Positions 53,638-64,000 of a stretch of DNA of 64,000 nucleotides are shown here, in pieces (the stretch's first letter is position 1; each line of letters opens with the position of its first letter). Location: contig NC_016131.3 in assembly GCF_000005505.3 (NCBI RefSeq), positions 44,539,355-44,603,354 on the forward strand. Direction: 5' to 3'. Below the pieces are notes generated by a model. That model ran no database searches, was not told the origin of the DNA, and saw only the letters and a program-made list of their open reading frames with translations. Source of the DNA: Brachypodium distachyon. Its lineage: Eukaryota; Streptophyta; Magnoliopsida; Poales; Poaceae. The position numbers and the translations under genes are program-made.

Positions 53638-56600
53638 TCACGGGTAGAACTTGCGCAAGTGTTCAATATTCCAGCTATTGGGAACCGGCAAGCCGTTTTC
53701 GGTTTCCAGGCGGACAGCCCCCGGCCTGGTCACCTGCACTACCCGGAAGGGGCCCTCCCATTTCGGAGTCAATTTGTTCCCGGCCTTCGTTCCTTGTATC
53801 GCCGGACAAGGTCTCCGTGCTCGAGCCCCCGGGGACGGACTCGTCTGTCATGATAACGACGGAGTCCCTGCTGGTAGCGCGCGGCTCGCACAGCAGCCCG
53901 GCACCGAAGCTCTTCGATGAAGTTTAGATCGTCGACCCTTTGCTCGTGTTGGCTGGTGTCGCCGTACGCACGTACTCAGGGAGATCCGTACTTGAGCTCG
54001 AGGGGCAGCACCGCTTCTGCCCCGTAGACAAGGGCGAAAGGAGTTTCGCCCGTTGCCCGACTAGGTGTGGTCCGGATGGACCACAGCACGGGCTGGAGTT
54101 CTTCGATCCAGTGCTTCCCGTGGCCTTTGAGCTTGTCAAAGGTTCTCGTCTTGAGCCCCCGCAGAACCTCTGCATTGGCTCGCTCCGCCTGTCCGTTGCT
54201 CCTCGGGTGAGCGACGGACGCGAAGCGCAACTTAGTGCCCATGTCTTCGCAGTAGGCGCGAAACGCTGCGCTCGTGAATTGCGTGCCGGTATCGGTGATG
54301 GTGCTGTTGGGAACCCCGAACCGGCACACAATGCCCTTAAGGAACTTGATGGCCGCCTGGGCGGTCACCTTGCGCACTGGTTCCACCTCCACCCATTTGG
54401 AGAACTTGTCGATGGCCACAAACAAGTATTCGTAACAGCCAACCGCCCTCGGTAACTTGCCGACGATGTGTAGTCCCCAGACCGCGAACGGCCATGAGGA
54501 CGGGATGGCATGCAGGGCCTGGGCTGGTTGGTTGCTCTTCTTCGAGTGGAACTGGCACGCTTCGCACGTCCTCACTAGCCGCTCTGCGTCGGCCAGGGCC
54601 GTGGGCCAGTAAAAGCCATGCCGGAAAGCCTTGCCGGCTAAAGCCCGGGAGGCCACATGGTGTGAACATGTGCCTCGATGTATGTCCTCCAACAGTGCGC
54701 ACCCTTCCTCCTGCGGCACGCAGAGGAGTTTGACACCATTCGCACGCCTGCGGTAGACGCTGCCGTCTATCACGGTGTACATCTTGGCTCGCCGAGCTAC
54801 GCGCTCCACGGCGACGTCATCCTCCGGGAGAGCCTCCCATTTCAAATAGCGGGCGATCTCTTCCGCCCAGGGAGGAATTTCTCTGCCCATGCATGCCGCC
54901 ATATCAGCGGCATGGACCCCTGCTGCTGCAGGGGTTCCCTCAGTTGCCGGAGGGGCGTCTCCGGTAGCCGTCTGGGGGGTGACTGAAGGAGCCAGTTGCT
55001 TCTGACAGAACACCCCCGCCGGAGGCTTCCGGCGCTCTGCTGCCATCTTGGCCAGCTCATCAGCAGTGAAGTTGTCCTTCCGCTTGACGTGTTCGAAGCG
55101 CAAACCCTTGAACTTCCGTTCCAGCTTGCGGACCTCTTCCACGTACGGCGCCATTTGGGGCAATCGTAGTCCTTGTTTACCTGGTTGATCACAAGCTGGG
55201 AATCGCCGCGAACAATCAGGCGCTTAATGTCGAGGGCGACCGCTGCCCGCAGCCCGGCAAACAGGCCTTCGTACTCCGCCGTGTTGTTGGTGGAGTTAGC
55301 GAAGTCGAGTTGGACGGCGAACCGCAGCTGGTCCCCTGTGGGTGACTCGATGACAACCCCGGCCCCCGCTCCCTGGAGACTGAACGCACCATCGAAGTAG
55401 AGGACCCAGTGGCCCTCGTCCAGCTTGCCGGGAAGGCCGGTCTCCGACTCACTTTCTTCTACGCCCGTGGACGTCCACTCCGCAACGAAGTCCGCCAGGG
55501 CCGTGCTCTTGATTCTTTTGGAGTTGGCGAAGTGGAGGTCGAACTCCGACAGCTCCATCCTCCATTCGGCCACGCTCCCGGTGGCTTCACGGTTGGTGAG
55601 GGTCCTCCCGAGGCAGAACCCGGACACCACCGTGACGCGGTGCGCCTGGAAGTAGTGGCGCAACTTGCGGACGCAAGGAGAATCCCCAGAAGGAGCTTCT
55701 GTACTTGCGGGTATCTTGTCGGCGCGTCGCGCAACATCGTACTGACGAAGTACACCGGTCGCTGCACCAACCGCTTCCGCGGCGCTGAGGTTGCCGGCTC
55801 TGGGGTGGTCCCTGGGCTTGAGGTGGTTGCCGGAAGCTGCTCAGCCCCCTGCCCCGCAGCCCCAATCCCCGGGACGTCTTCCTCCCTCTCGGCAACCAGC
55901 ACCGAGCTGACCACCTGGTCAGTCGCCGCTAGGTAGAGTAGCAGCGGCTCGCCCAACTTGGGGGCGACGAGGATGGGCGGTGACCTCAGGTATCGCTTGA
56001 GTTCCTGGAGCGCCGCCTCGGCCTCGGCAGTCCAGTCGATTGGACCCTTCTTCTTCATTACCCGTAAGAAAGGCAGGGCACGCTCGCCCAGCCTGGAGAT
56101 GAAGCGTCCAAGCGCGGCAACGCAGCCGTTGAGGCGCTGGACATCTTTCACCTTGCGGGGGGCCTCCATCTTCTCGATGGCTTCTATTTTGGTCGGGTTG
56201 GCCTGTATCCCCCGGTGTGAAACCAAGAAACCTAGAAGCTGCCCGGAGTTGACACCGAAGGTGCACTTATCCGGGTTCAGCCTGAGCTTGATCTTGCGGA
56301 GGTTGTCAAATGTCTCCCGCAGGTCGTCAATCAGGGAGTCCCTACGCTTCGATTTGATGACGATGTCATCCATGTAGGCCTCCGCGTTGCGGCCTAGCTG
56401 GGGCCCCAAACATTCTCGCAGGGCGCGCTGGAATGTGGAGCCCGCGTTCTTCAACCCGAAAGGCATGCATGTATAGCAGTAGCAGCCAACCGGGGTGATA
56501 AACGTTGTCTTTTCCTCATCCTCGACCGCCATCTTGATTTGATGGTAGCCGGAGAAAGCATCCAAAAAACTCAACAGGTCACAACCAGCGGTAGAATCAA

Positions 56601-57914
56601 CTATCTGGTCGATACGGGGTACAGGGAAGGGATCCTTGGGGCATGCGCGATTAAGATCGGTAAATCCACGCACATGCGAAGCTTATTCCCCGCTTTGGGC
56701 ACTACTACAGGGTTATCCAGCCAAGTGGGGTACAAAACTTCCCTGATCGCCCCGGCAGCCCTGAGCTTGCCCACCTCTTGCTTGATGAAATCTTTCCGCT
56801 CTTGTGCGTGCTGCCGGATCTTCTGCTTGACGGGGTGCGCGTCCGGGCGCACCGCGAGCCGATGCTCAATCACCTCCCTGGGGACTCCAGGAAGGTCCGA
56901 CGGTTCCCAGGCGAACACGTCGGCGTTTTCCTGGAGGAAGGTGACGAGGGCGCTTTCCTATTCGGCGGTCACGTTCGCACCGACGGTAACGGTGCGCTCC
57001 TTGTCGCCGGCTTGGAGGGGCAGCTTCTTCACTTTGGCGGCCTCCTCCCGGAGCCCCCGCCCCTTGCCGGGACGTGCGCTAGAGCCCGCACCTCCCCCGG
57101 CTAGCCCTTGCGGGGTGGCGCCGGCCTTCTTCGTTGCCGGGGCGTCACCCGGCAGGGCGTCGTCCTCGACAACACCTTCGTCGCCGGCGTCAGCTGCAGC
57201 AGCGGCCCGGACGACCTCGCCAACGCACCAAGCAGCGTCTTTGAGATCGCACCCGACGGAGAGGACTCCGTAAACGGACGGCATCTTCATCACGCCGTAG
57301 GCGCAATGCGTAGCCGCCATAAACTTGATCAGCGCCGGCCGGCCAAGGATCCCGTTGTAGGGCAACGGGGTATGCGCCACGTCGAACACTATGTGCTCGG
57401 TCCTGAATGCTTCCCGGGACCCGAAGGTGACCGGTAGCGTGATGCGTCCCAGCGGGCGCACGATCCCGGGGTTCACCCCCCGGAACGGTTCGGTGGGCTT
57501 CAGTTGCTCCATCGGCAGCTGGAGCTTTTCCACCAGCCTGGCGGACAGGAGGTTAAGCCTCACTCCGTTGTCCACCAGGACCTTGGTCACCGTCATATTG
57601 CTAATGATCGGCGAGACGACGAAGGGTATTACTCCGGAACCCAATTGTCGCACCGGGTGGTCGTCGGCGCTGAAGGTGATCGGCACGTGCGACCACCTCA
57701 GCGGCTGTTGCGGCTCCGCATCCGGCAACAGCGCGCACACGTCGCGGGTGAGGCGCTTCACCGCGACGTGTGAAGGGAGAGCGTAAGATCCCCCATGGAT
57801 ACAGGCGACGCCACGAGGCTCCTCTAAGCCCGGCTCGTCGCCGCCGCAATGGTCGGGCTCGCGCTGCTCCTCAGCGCGCACCTTGTCACGCCCGCGAGGA
57901 GGGGGTTCCCGCAC
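53638..57914 (-). pseudogene. Tat pol: protease, RT, two RNase H, integrase (broken)
   Basis: Protease part 57914-56958 has LVDNG at about 57570 where LVDGG or LVDG(S/T) is expected, and ends at an in-frame TAG (56958-56960). RT follows with frame changes near 56660 (FTDLNRACPKDPFPVPRIDQ, YMDDIVIKSK at about 56365). RNase H shifts frame near 55660; a second RNase H follows (WVLYFDGAF, TNNTAEYEGL, GDSQLVINQV). The integrase has the zinc-binding H-H-C-C part (HRGTCSHH, CEAC) and a core where GLHIVGKL has His (codon 54468-54470) in place of the first catalytic Asp; the second Asp (TDTGTQF) and the Glu (SNGQAERAN) remain. It ends HLRKFYP with a stop at 53638. The copy cannot act on its own. Confidence 0.85.
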
Positions 57915-58911
57915 AGCGAGGGGCTGGCTGCGCCCTCCTTGGGGTTCGACCCTGCCGGCACCCCCGCCGGCCGGCCTCGGACCCGCTCTGGGTCATTCGG
58001 GCAATCTCGGGAGAGATGCCCGATGTCGCCACAATTGAAGCAGGTGCCGGCGGCGCGGCGCTCCTCGTGGTGCTGCTCCCTCCGCTGCTTGATCCCTTGC
58101 AGGATGCGGCAACTCTGCGCGTCGTGGGTGGAGTTGTTGTGGATAGGACAGCGGGACGCGTCGCCCTGCTTCCCGCCAGATTCTCCCCCCGGCGAGGCCT
58201 TCTTCGTGGGCCTCGCGGCAGGAGCCCCCGAGTCCGCAGTGAGGACTTGCTTCCCGCTGCGCTTACGGGAACCCTTCTTCTGCGAACCCTCGCCCGGGCT
58301 CGCGGCAGCCTGGGCTGCCAGCTCGGGCACTAGGCGCCCCTCCTCGGCCATGGCGCACTTGTGCGCCAAGGCGTACAAGTCCTGCGTCGTCCGGATCCGA
58401 TGCGTGCTCAGCTTCTCATGCATCTTGGGATCGCGGACGTTGATGGCGAAGGTGTTGATGATGGCGGCCGCCTCCGCCTTCGGGATAGAATAGGAGAGAT
58501 TGGAGAAGTGGTTGACGAAGGCCCGCAACGTCTCTCCCGGTTTTTGCACGATGGTGTGCAGCTCTGCCATGGTTCCTGGGCGCTTATAGCCGCCCTGGAA
58601 CGCGCTCACGAACTGCTCGCGCAGGTCTGCCCAGGTGGCGACGGATCCGGCGTGCAGGTTGAGCAACCAGGTTCGCGCTAATCCCTTCAGGACCATCGGG
58701 AACCAGTTCGCCCTGACCTTGTCGTCGGCGCCGATGGCATGCATGCCCAGCGTATAGGTCAGGAGAAAATCTTTGGGGTTAGCGGTCCTGTCGTACGTAC
58801 CAAGCGCAGGTGCTCGGAACTTACGGGGCCACACCACCCGCCGCAACTCGCGCGCGAACGCGGTGCCGCCGTCTTCTGGGCCCAGGGGACCATCTTCTTG
58901 CTCGCGCCTGC
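57824..58911 (-). pseudogene. Tat gag, C-terminal two thirds
   Basis: Open from an LTR fragment junction at 58911 to the stop at 57824. Visible parts: RELRRVVWPRKFRAPALGTYD, the capsid-like region (NWFPMVLKGLARTWLLNL, WADLREQFVSAFQGGYKRPG) and one CCHC zinc knuckle CFNCGDIGHLSRDC near the C-terminus. It overlaps the protease frame by about 90 nt in another frame, as in many gypsy elements. It lacks its own start because an LTR piece replaces the upstream part. Confidence 0.8.
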
Positions 58912-59270
58912 GCTCGTTTACTGAGCCGCGCGCCTTACTCCTTGCCTTGGTGGGACCGCGCGTTCCGCGCCTGCCACGCGCCCGTGTGGCGCTGTCCAGT
59001 GGGCCCCACAATCCGAGGCGGGGGCACGCGTCCGGGAGCCTCCAGTCCCCGCAAGTCGGCCCGGGAAGCACCCGGGAACCTCCTCCCGGGAAGCAGCTTC
59101 CCGGGAGGTGCCTAATCGGGAAAATTCCCGGAAGCCCCGCTAGCTCCTTTCGGGCTGGTAGCTTGCCGGGAAGCTCGTTGGGGCTCCCCGGGATGAGACC
59201 TTCCAGGGAACCCGGGGGAGGGGACCACGCGTCGCGCAGCGGTGGTACCCCGGGTGCCACTGGTGCGACA
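58912..59270 (-). repeat. LTR fragment inside gag
   Basis: About 360 bp nearly identical to 48822-49198: the first part of the LTR, starting TGTCGCACCAGTGGC at 59270 and stopping at GCTCGTTTACTGAGCC (58912). It sits between two overlapping copies of the same gag segment (PRKFR-x-PALGTYD). Confidence 0.8.
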
Positions 59271-59711
59271 CGGTCCCGTCGTACGTACCGAGCGCGGGCA
59301 CTCGGAACTTACGGGGCCACGTCACCCGCCGCAACTCGCGTGTGAATGCGGTGCAACCGTCCTCGGGGCCCATGGGAGCTTCTTCCTGCTCCTGCGGGAG
59401 CTGGCGCTCTACCTCGCGCCTGCGCCGGCGCTCCAAGCGCGGCAAAATCCTCTTGCTGGCGGGCATTCAAGATGCCGCATGCATCGCCCCACGGAATGGT
59501 GGGCGACGAGTTCGAGGACCCCTCCGGGCCCCCGTCTCCTTGGCCTCCCTGTGGAGGGGGAGGATTCTCCCCCTGTCGCGAGGCGGGTGGCGCGTCCCCG
59601 CGCTCTGGGTTCTGCCCGGGGCCGGAGCCTACCGGGGCGCCCTCGCCTTGCGGCTGCTGGGCGGCCAAGGCGAGAAGCGCTTCTAACTCCTCGCCCCACG
59701 TCTCGCCACAC
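59271..59711 (-). pseudogene. Tat gag, N-terminal part with duplicated segment
   Basis: From 59711 leftwards it reads GEELEALLALAAQQPQGEG, IPWGDACGILNARQQEDFAA, then after a frame change near 59435 RRREVERQLPQEQEEAP and a second version of RELRRVTWPRKFRVPALGTY that is repeated beyond the LTR fragment. The duplicated stretch is about 125 bp with many substitutions, so the two gag parts come from different element copies. Confidence 0.7.
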
Positions 59712-60482
59712 TTGATATTGGTTGTGAATCAAGTGTTTACAGGTTGCCGGGTAAGTTCCCGGGTACTCTATTCCTTTCGCTAGGTACTCCTGACTATTCT
59801 CTGCTAAAGCTAGAGGCTAACCGTGGGATGATCGAACTCAGCCGAACCCTACCGTCTACTGGGACCAACTCAGATTCCAACCCATTGACCATTGGCGGGG
59901 GTCCTCCTTTTATACTCAAGGGGATGCCACAGGTGCCACGGTGCATGGGCTACAAGTGTCGAGCGGGGAGGCATACAACTCCCCCCCGGTGAGCTGGTGG
60001 CGCGCATGGACGCCACCTCCGCCGCTAGGGGTCTAAAACCCTAGAGTAGGATTGGACAGCCACTGTTCACTTGATCGGACGGGTAACACCCCGTCGGTCG
60101 GCTCATTTAATGAGCCGTGCGCCTTACTCCTTGCCCCGGTAGGGCCGCGCACCCCACGCCCGCCACGCGCCCGCGTGGCGCTGTTGATCTGCCTATCGGG
60201 CCCCACGCTTAAGGCGGGGGCATGCGCCCGGGAACCCCCTGTCCCGCCAAGTCGCTCCGCGGGAAGCGCCCGGGCCCAACGCACCCGGGAGCCTCCCCCA
60301 GGGAAGCGGCTTCCCGGGAGGTGCCCAGGCGGGAATATTCCTTGAAGCCCCGCTAGCCTTTTCGGGCTGGTAGCTTGCTGGGCTGCTCGTAGCCGCTGCC
60401 CGGGATGGAACTTCCCCGGGAACTCAGGGACGGGGCCCACGGGTCGCGTAGCGGTGGTACGCCGGGTGCCACTAGTGCGACA
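59712..60482 (-). repeat. Gypsy LTR, minus orientation, 3' end missing (5' LTR)
   Basis: Starts TGTCGCACTAGTGGC at 60482 on the minus strand, carries the CCTTTTATAC promoter box near 59908 and the GTTTACAGGTTGCCGGG block near 59741, then joins gag at about 59711. About 200 bp of LTR end plus the primer-binding site and leader are deleted. Confidence 0.75.
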
Positions 60483-60849
60483 GAGTGCGTCCAACTCCGC
60501 GCTCCACGCTTCGTGTGTCGGCGTGCCCCACTACGGCTCGTACCACACCCTGACTCACGCGGCAATGATGGCTTCTGCCGGGGTTTGGGCTGGGGGCAGT
60601 CGATTCTCCGACCGGCTGCCCTCCGCCCTATCCCCCGGCGCACCTGGGTGAGTGCGGTGCAACCCCGTCGGCGTCGCTCGCGACGCGGTGTGCTCATGGC
60701 GCAGCTGCCGCTGCGCGTCTCCGGCCCGCGATTCAACTCGCTGGCCAGCGCGGGCGGCACCGTGGCCGCTCGCGCGACTGGCTCCGGCGCTGGGAGCCGC
60801 TGACCCCCTCGGCCGGTTGTCCGCCGACGGTCGAGGAGGCGGGGCGATC
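60483..60849 (-). mobile_element. Gypsy 5' interior fragment, minus orientation
   Basis: Corresponds in inverted form to the leader/gag-start region at about 47.75-48.15 kb (CTCATGG-, CGACTCGCTGGCC-like blocks). It lies on the outer side of an LTR start, which is not where a leader belongs in an intact element, so the join is a rearrangement. Confidence 0.6.
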
Positions 60850-62888
60850 TTCAGCAGCTTCTCGGTTTCTCAAGCTTGGCCGCTCTGTCCTTGGCGGAGC
60901 CAAGCTGGATCTCGTGCCAAGCCGTTGCTCCCACCGCGTCCTCGGTGGCCTTGACTTGCACCTCCAGCTTGACGCAAAGGCCCTGAATCTCGCCGCGGTA
61001 ATTGGCGATCAGGTCGCTCTTCTCGTCCAGCCGGGCCTGGGCCACCGCAAGCACCCCGGCGTGCTCCTTCCTGGTCTCCTCGAGGGTTGCCGCCATCGAG
61101 TCCAGCTCCCCCTGAAGCTTCGTGCGTTGGGCCTCCAGCTGCCGGTGGAGTTCGGCCTCTGGGACCACCGGCTCCTCGGCGTCCTCCAAGGCTTGCCGAG
61201 CGAGGCGCATCTCCTCGCGCAGTCGGGCGAGCTCTTGCCGTTCCCGCTCCACGGCTATCCGCACCTCGCCAAGTTGGTTCTTGACAACGGCGTGGTGCTC
61301 CCTCACCTCGTTGAAAGAGGTGACGAAGGCCTGCTGTTGGTCCCTGACGGTGTCCAGGAACCGGTGCCCCCGCTCGAAGATGCTCGGATCCCAGGTGATA
61401 GGATTCCAAGCTAGTCCGGCGAGGGTGCCGAGGTTAGTGTTGGGGAAGGCAGCCGAGGACGACGAATCCCCGCTGCCGACGTGGGGCTGTGCGGGGGGTC
61501 GCCCGCTTGCTCCGGGGGATCCCGCTGTCCCTCAAGGCAGCTTCCCCTGCACCTGCGCCCGGGGACCCCGGGATTGGAGAAGCTTCCCTGCCCCCGTCAG
61601 GGGCCGTTCCCTGCTGGGCGGCAGGCGAGTTCGCGGCAGTCGTATCCGCGGCTGCAGGCGCATCGCCAAGCGCCGTCCCAGTGGTGACGGTGGCCACCAC
61701 TGCCGCTGTCGCCGGCACGGCAGGGCTTGGTGCGAGAGACGACTCCAGCTCTTCCACCATCCCCGTGATCTTGACGGCAGAGTCGAGATCAATCACGGTG
61801 GTGCCCGCTCCCGGTGCGGGCACATTTGTGCCTGCAGCAATAAGAAGTATGAGGATTGACGAGTAAGAGAGCTATCAGAAGCGGACAAGGGTGGCCAGAG
61901 TGGTTACCTTGCGCGACGGAAGGACTTGCGAGGGGGGCCTCCCCCGCCTCGCCTGCGCCGGCAGGAGCCTCCGAGAGGCTTGCCGCGGGCGAGCTGCCGC
62001 TTACTGAAAAAGAAGATACGTTTATATGATTAACTAACAACTGAAAAAATGCAGCAAAAGAGACGCAAAGGAGCTGTACCAGTTGCCGGCCCCGCCCCCA
62101 TAGGGGCTGGGTCGTCGGCGGGCGCGATGACGGCGCCGCTGACCCCTACGCCGATCGGGTCAGTGACATCGCCGGCGTCCACGCGCGCCGTCTTGCTCAG
62201 CGTGGCGGAGAGGCGCTCCTCCCCCTTTAGCTGGCACCCGCCGGCGAATTGCACTTCGGGGGGTTGCGTCGGAGCGCGACGCCCCGGAAGACTCCCCGAG
62301 CGTACGGTGCCCGTTGGGTCACCCGTGTCCCGGGGCGTCGCGGGAGACAGTGGCGAGGCCACCGCGGGGTCCGGGGCCGACCTCGAGGAGGCTGCCGGCA
62401 CACCCCCGGCGGCCGCCGCTGCTGAGGCCGTCGCCGGGTCGCTCATGGCCCCCGCCAAGGTGTCGGCGGGTGCTACCGGAGCAGCTGCCGACGCGGTGCC
62501 GGCGGCCGCTACTTGGGCGGATGTCCCCGTTGTGACTCCGGCGACCCCCACAGACGCGGCCGCTGCCGAAGTACCGGCGGGCGCCCGTGGAGCGGCTGCC
62601 GCCGTGGGATTCGCGGCCGTTGCCGGGGCGGAAGTTGCCGCCGACAAGGCAGCCGCGGCCGCTGCGAACGCCCTCGATCTCCGCACGATCAGGGGCGCGT
62701 TGTCGCTGTCTTCGTCATTGTCGTCCACGGGGACGACTTCCGGGGATGTTGCGGCCTGGCCCGCCTCGTCATCCAGCGACTGGAGGGAGGGCCAGCTGGT
62801 CTCGGACTCGCCCCCGCTCTCCTTGAGCACCTGTTTCTCGCGGGGTGCTGGCAGGGGAGCGCACGGGGCCCGAGTGGGGGTGTCGTCC
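60850..62888 (-). pseudogene. Second copy of the Tat antisense ORF, C-terminal half
   Basis: Exons: 62888-62080 (DDTPTRAPCAPLPAPREKQV, acidic then Ala-rich), donor GTACAG; 62003-61908, exactly 96 nt, acceptor TTTTTCAG; and from 61831 (GTNVPAPGAGTTVIDLDSAV) on, with a frame change near 61.5 kb, into a long coiled coil (ERERQELARLREEMRLARQA at about 61.2 kb) ending near 60.87 kb. The exon pattern matches the plus-strand copy at 49599-51878. Its 5' half is removed by the LTR starting at 62889. It belongs to a different element lying in plus orientation. Confidence 0.7.
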
Positions 62889-64000
62889 TGTAACATCCCA
62901 ATTTTTCAAAACCCTTCATATGCATTGCATATCATAAGCATCATGTCACCCTTGCATTTGATCACTTTCAAAACCCTAAAGTTTGCCCAAAAAACCCTTT
63001 TTCAAAAATGCTTTTATTTGATTTTGGGCTTTGATCTTGCTCTTGAGTATTTGCATTTTAACCCAATAGGGTATTGTGGTAAAAAGGGATTTAATGCATA
63101 TACAAAGCTATCCCATAGATTGGCTTTTGAAAGTATTTTGAAAGATAATTTGTTTCGATAGCCTAAGGGGCCTAAAAGCCATTTTATAGGCAAATGTATT
63201 TTTAAATATTTTATTTTGAGGAAATTCTTGTTCCAAAAGTTAGATCATATGAAAATATGCTTTTACAAATTTTGTTGTATTTTATTTGGAGTGATTTGGA
63301 GGTTCGAATCAATTTTGAGGTTCACAAACAGAAAATAGATAAAAGAAAAGGAAAAACCGGAGGAAACCGGTCAAACCGGACCGGACCGGACCGGCCCCGC
63401 CTGAACCGCCCGCTCTCACTGACCGGTGGGACCCACGCGTCATCTTCAACCTCCGTCCGAAAAATCCGGCCACGCACGTCCACGAACTGCCCAAGACTCC
63501 ACCTCCGTTTTCTTCGCGCACAAGCCACCAAATCCGAAACCCCGCGCGTCATATCGAAGCCCTCGAACTCCTCTACCACTTACCCCAAACCCCACGATCA
63601 ATTTTGCTTCGGTTTGAGATTAATTTCTCGCCGGAGTTACTCTCCGCCACCGCCGTTCATCGCGTCTCGCCGCCGTTCGAGTGAGTCTCCGCTCGCGCCG
63701 ACCCCCTAATCTTCCTCCTCTCTTCCTTGCGCATGCTGTGACGCGAGCCGGCCGCGATTTGGAGCTCTGCGCCTCCATCTGCCGTCTTCCCCGGCGCCGG
63801 CCGCCGCCCGCTGCCCGTGCCCCGTCCGTCCGCGCGCCGCCTCCGCCTCCCGCTCCGCCTGGCCGCGCCTCCCGCACGACCCGCTTGCGCCACCCGCGCG
63901 CTACCTCCGCGACGCCCGCGCCCGCACCGCCACCCACGCCCGCGCTGCTCCGCGCGTCGCCGCCGCCGCGCCGCCCCACGCTGCTGCTCCGCGCCCGGCA
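62889..64000 (+). mobile_element. LTR-like retroelement start, continues past right edge
   Basis: TGTAACATCCCAATTTTTC begins abruptly inside the antisense ORF at 62889. TGTAACA(T/C)CCC is a common start of grass gypsy LTRs. The sequence passes from AT-rich (62.9-63.3 kb) to GC-rich (63.4-64.0 kb, with repeated ACCGG units at 63355-63405). No ORF or second end is in the window, so the class is uncertain. Confidence 0.5.

Larger units (their letters stand above)
49199..59711 (-). mobile_element. Tat-lineage Ty3/gypsy retrotransposon, degenerate
   Basis: Minus-strand element with order gag (right), protease, reverse transcriptase/RNase H, second (archaeal-type) RNase H, integrase, non-coding repeats, an antisense ORF, then the 3' LTR. 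A second RNase H and an antisense ORF before the 3' LTR are known marks of the Tat lineage. All coding parts are broken (stops, frameshifts, changed catalytic residues). Its 5' LTR (59712-60482) is truncated and fused straight to gag; an LTR fragment also interrupts gag. Confidence 0.85.

Noticed and set aside
62049..63161. 370-codon plus-strand frame spanning the antisense-ORF copy and the next LTR
   Set aside because: It runs across a transposon junction at 62889, so it cannot be one gene.

Overview
The window is nuclear DNA of a flowering plant, almost certainly a grass. It has GC-rich, often intronless transcription-factor genes, intron-split housekeeping genes, Stowaway-type MITEs with CTCCCTCCGTCC-like ends, Tourist-type MITEs with TTA duplications, 5'-truncated LINEs, and large Tat-lineage gypsy and Maximus/SIRE-like copia elements. 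I cannot name the species. There is no bacterial, phage, organellar or CRISPR signal.

Layout. (1) About 1-34.2 kb is a gene-rich island with eight genes, seven of them on the minus strand: a multi-exon gene of unknown function running off the left edge; a four-exon OBL1-like class-3 lipase; a single-exon HECATE-like bHLH factor; a plus-strand RING-H2 E3 ligase; a single-exon DREB-type ERF factor; a four-exon aminoacylase-1 (M20) with a 3-kb first intron; a four-exon p24/TMED cargo receptor; and a six-exon WAT1-related (EamA) transporter. Four of these have a TATA box 105-190 bp upstream of the ATG. Spacers hold small MITEs, two 5'-truncated LINE tails with target-site duplications, a Helitron-like 3' end and simple repeats. 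(2) About 34.7-42.4 kb is gene-poor: a ~900-bp tandem duplication with small inverted-repeat elements at its outer ends and a solo LTR in one copy, then unassigned spacer. (3) 42.4-64 kb is nested retrotransposons. A copia element interrupts an acidic, internally repeated first exon at 42.64 kb. It is itself cut at 46.56 kb by gypsy LTR sequence that leads into a rearranged cluster of Tat-lineage elements, with gag-pol on the minus strand, antisense ORFs and four LTR pieces. A further LTR-like sequence starts at 62.89 kb and runs off the right edge.

The genes do not form an operon or pathway; they are independent single loci. Exon structures were assembled by hand from splice sites and reading phase. 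For the lipase, aminoacylase, p24 and WAT1 genes the exons join in frame and give lengths typical of each family.

The most unusual signal is a recurrent pattern, not a gene: at least ten sites where a 9-20 bp target sequence is duplicated around a tiny insert made of a few bases plus an oligo(A) run, resembling retroposition events truncated almost to nothing. A second is an antisense, apparently spliced ORF present in two diverged Tat copies with the same 96-nt middle exon.
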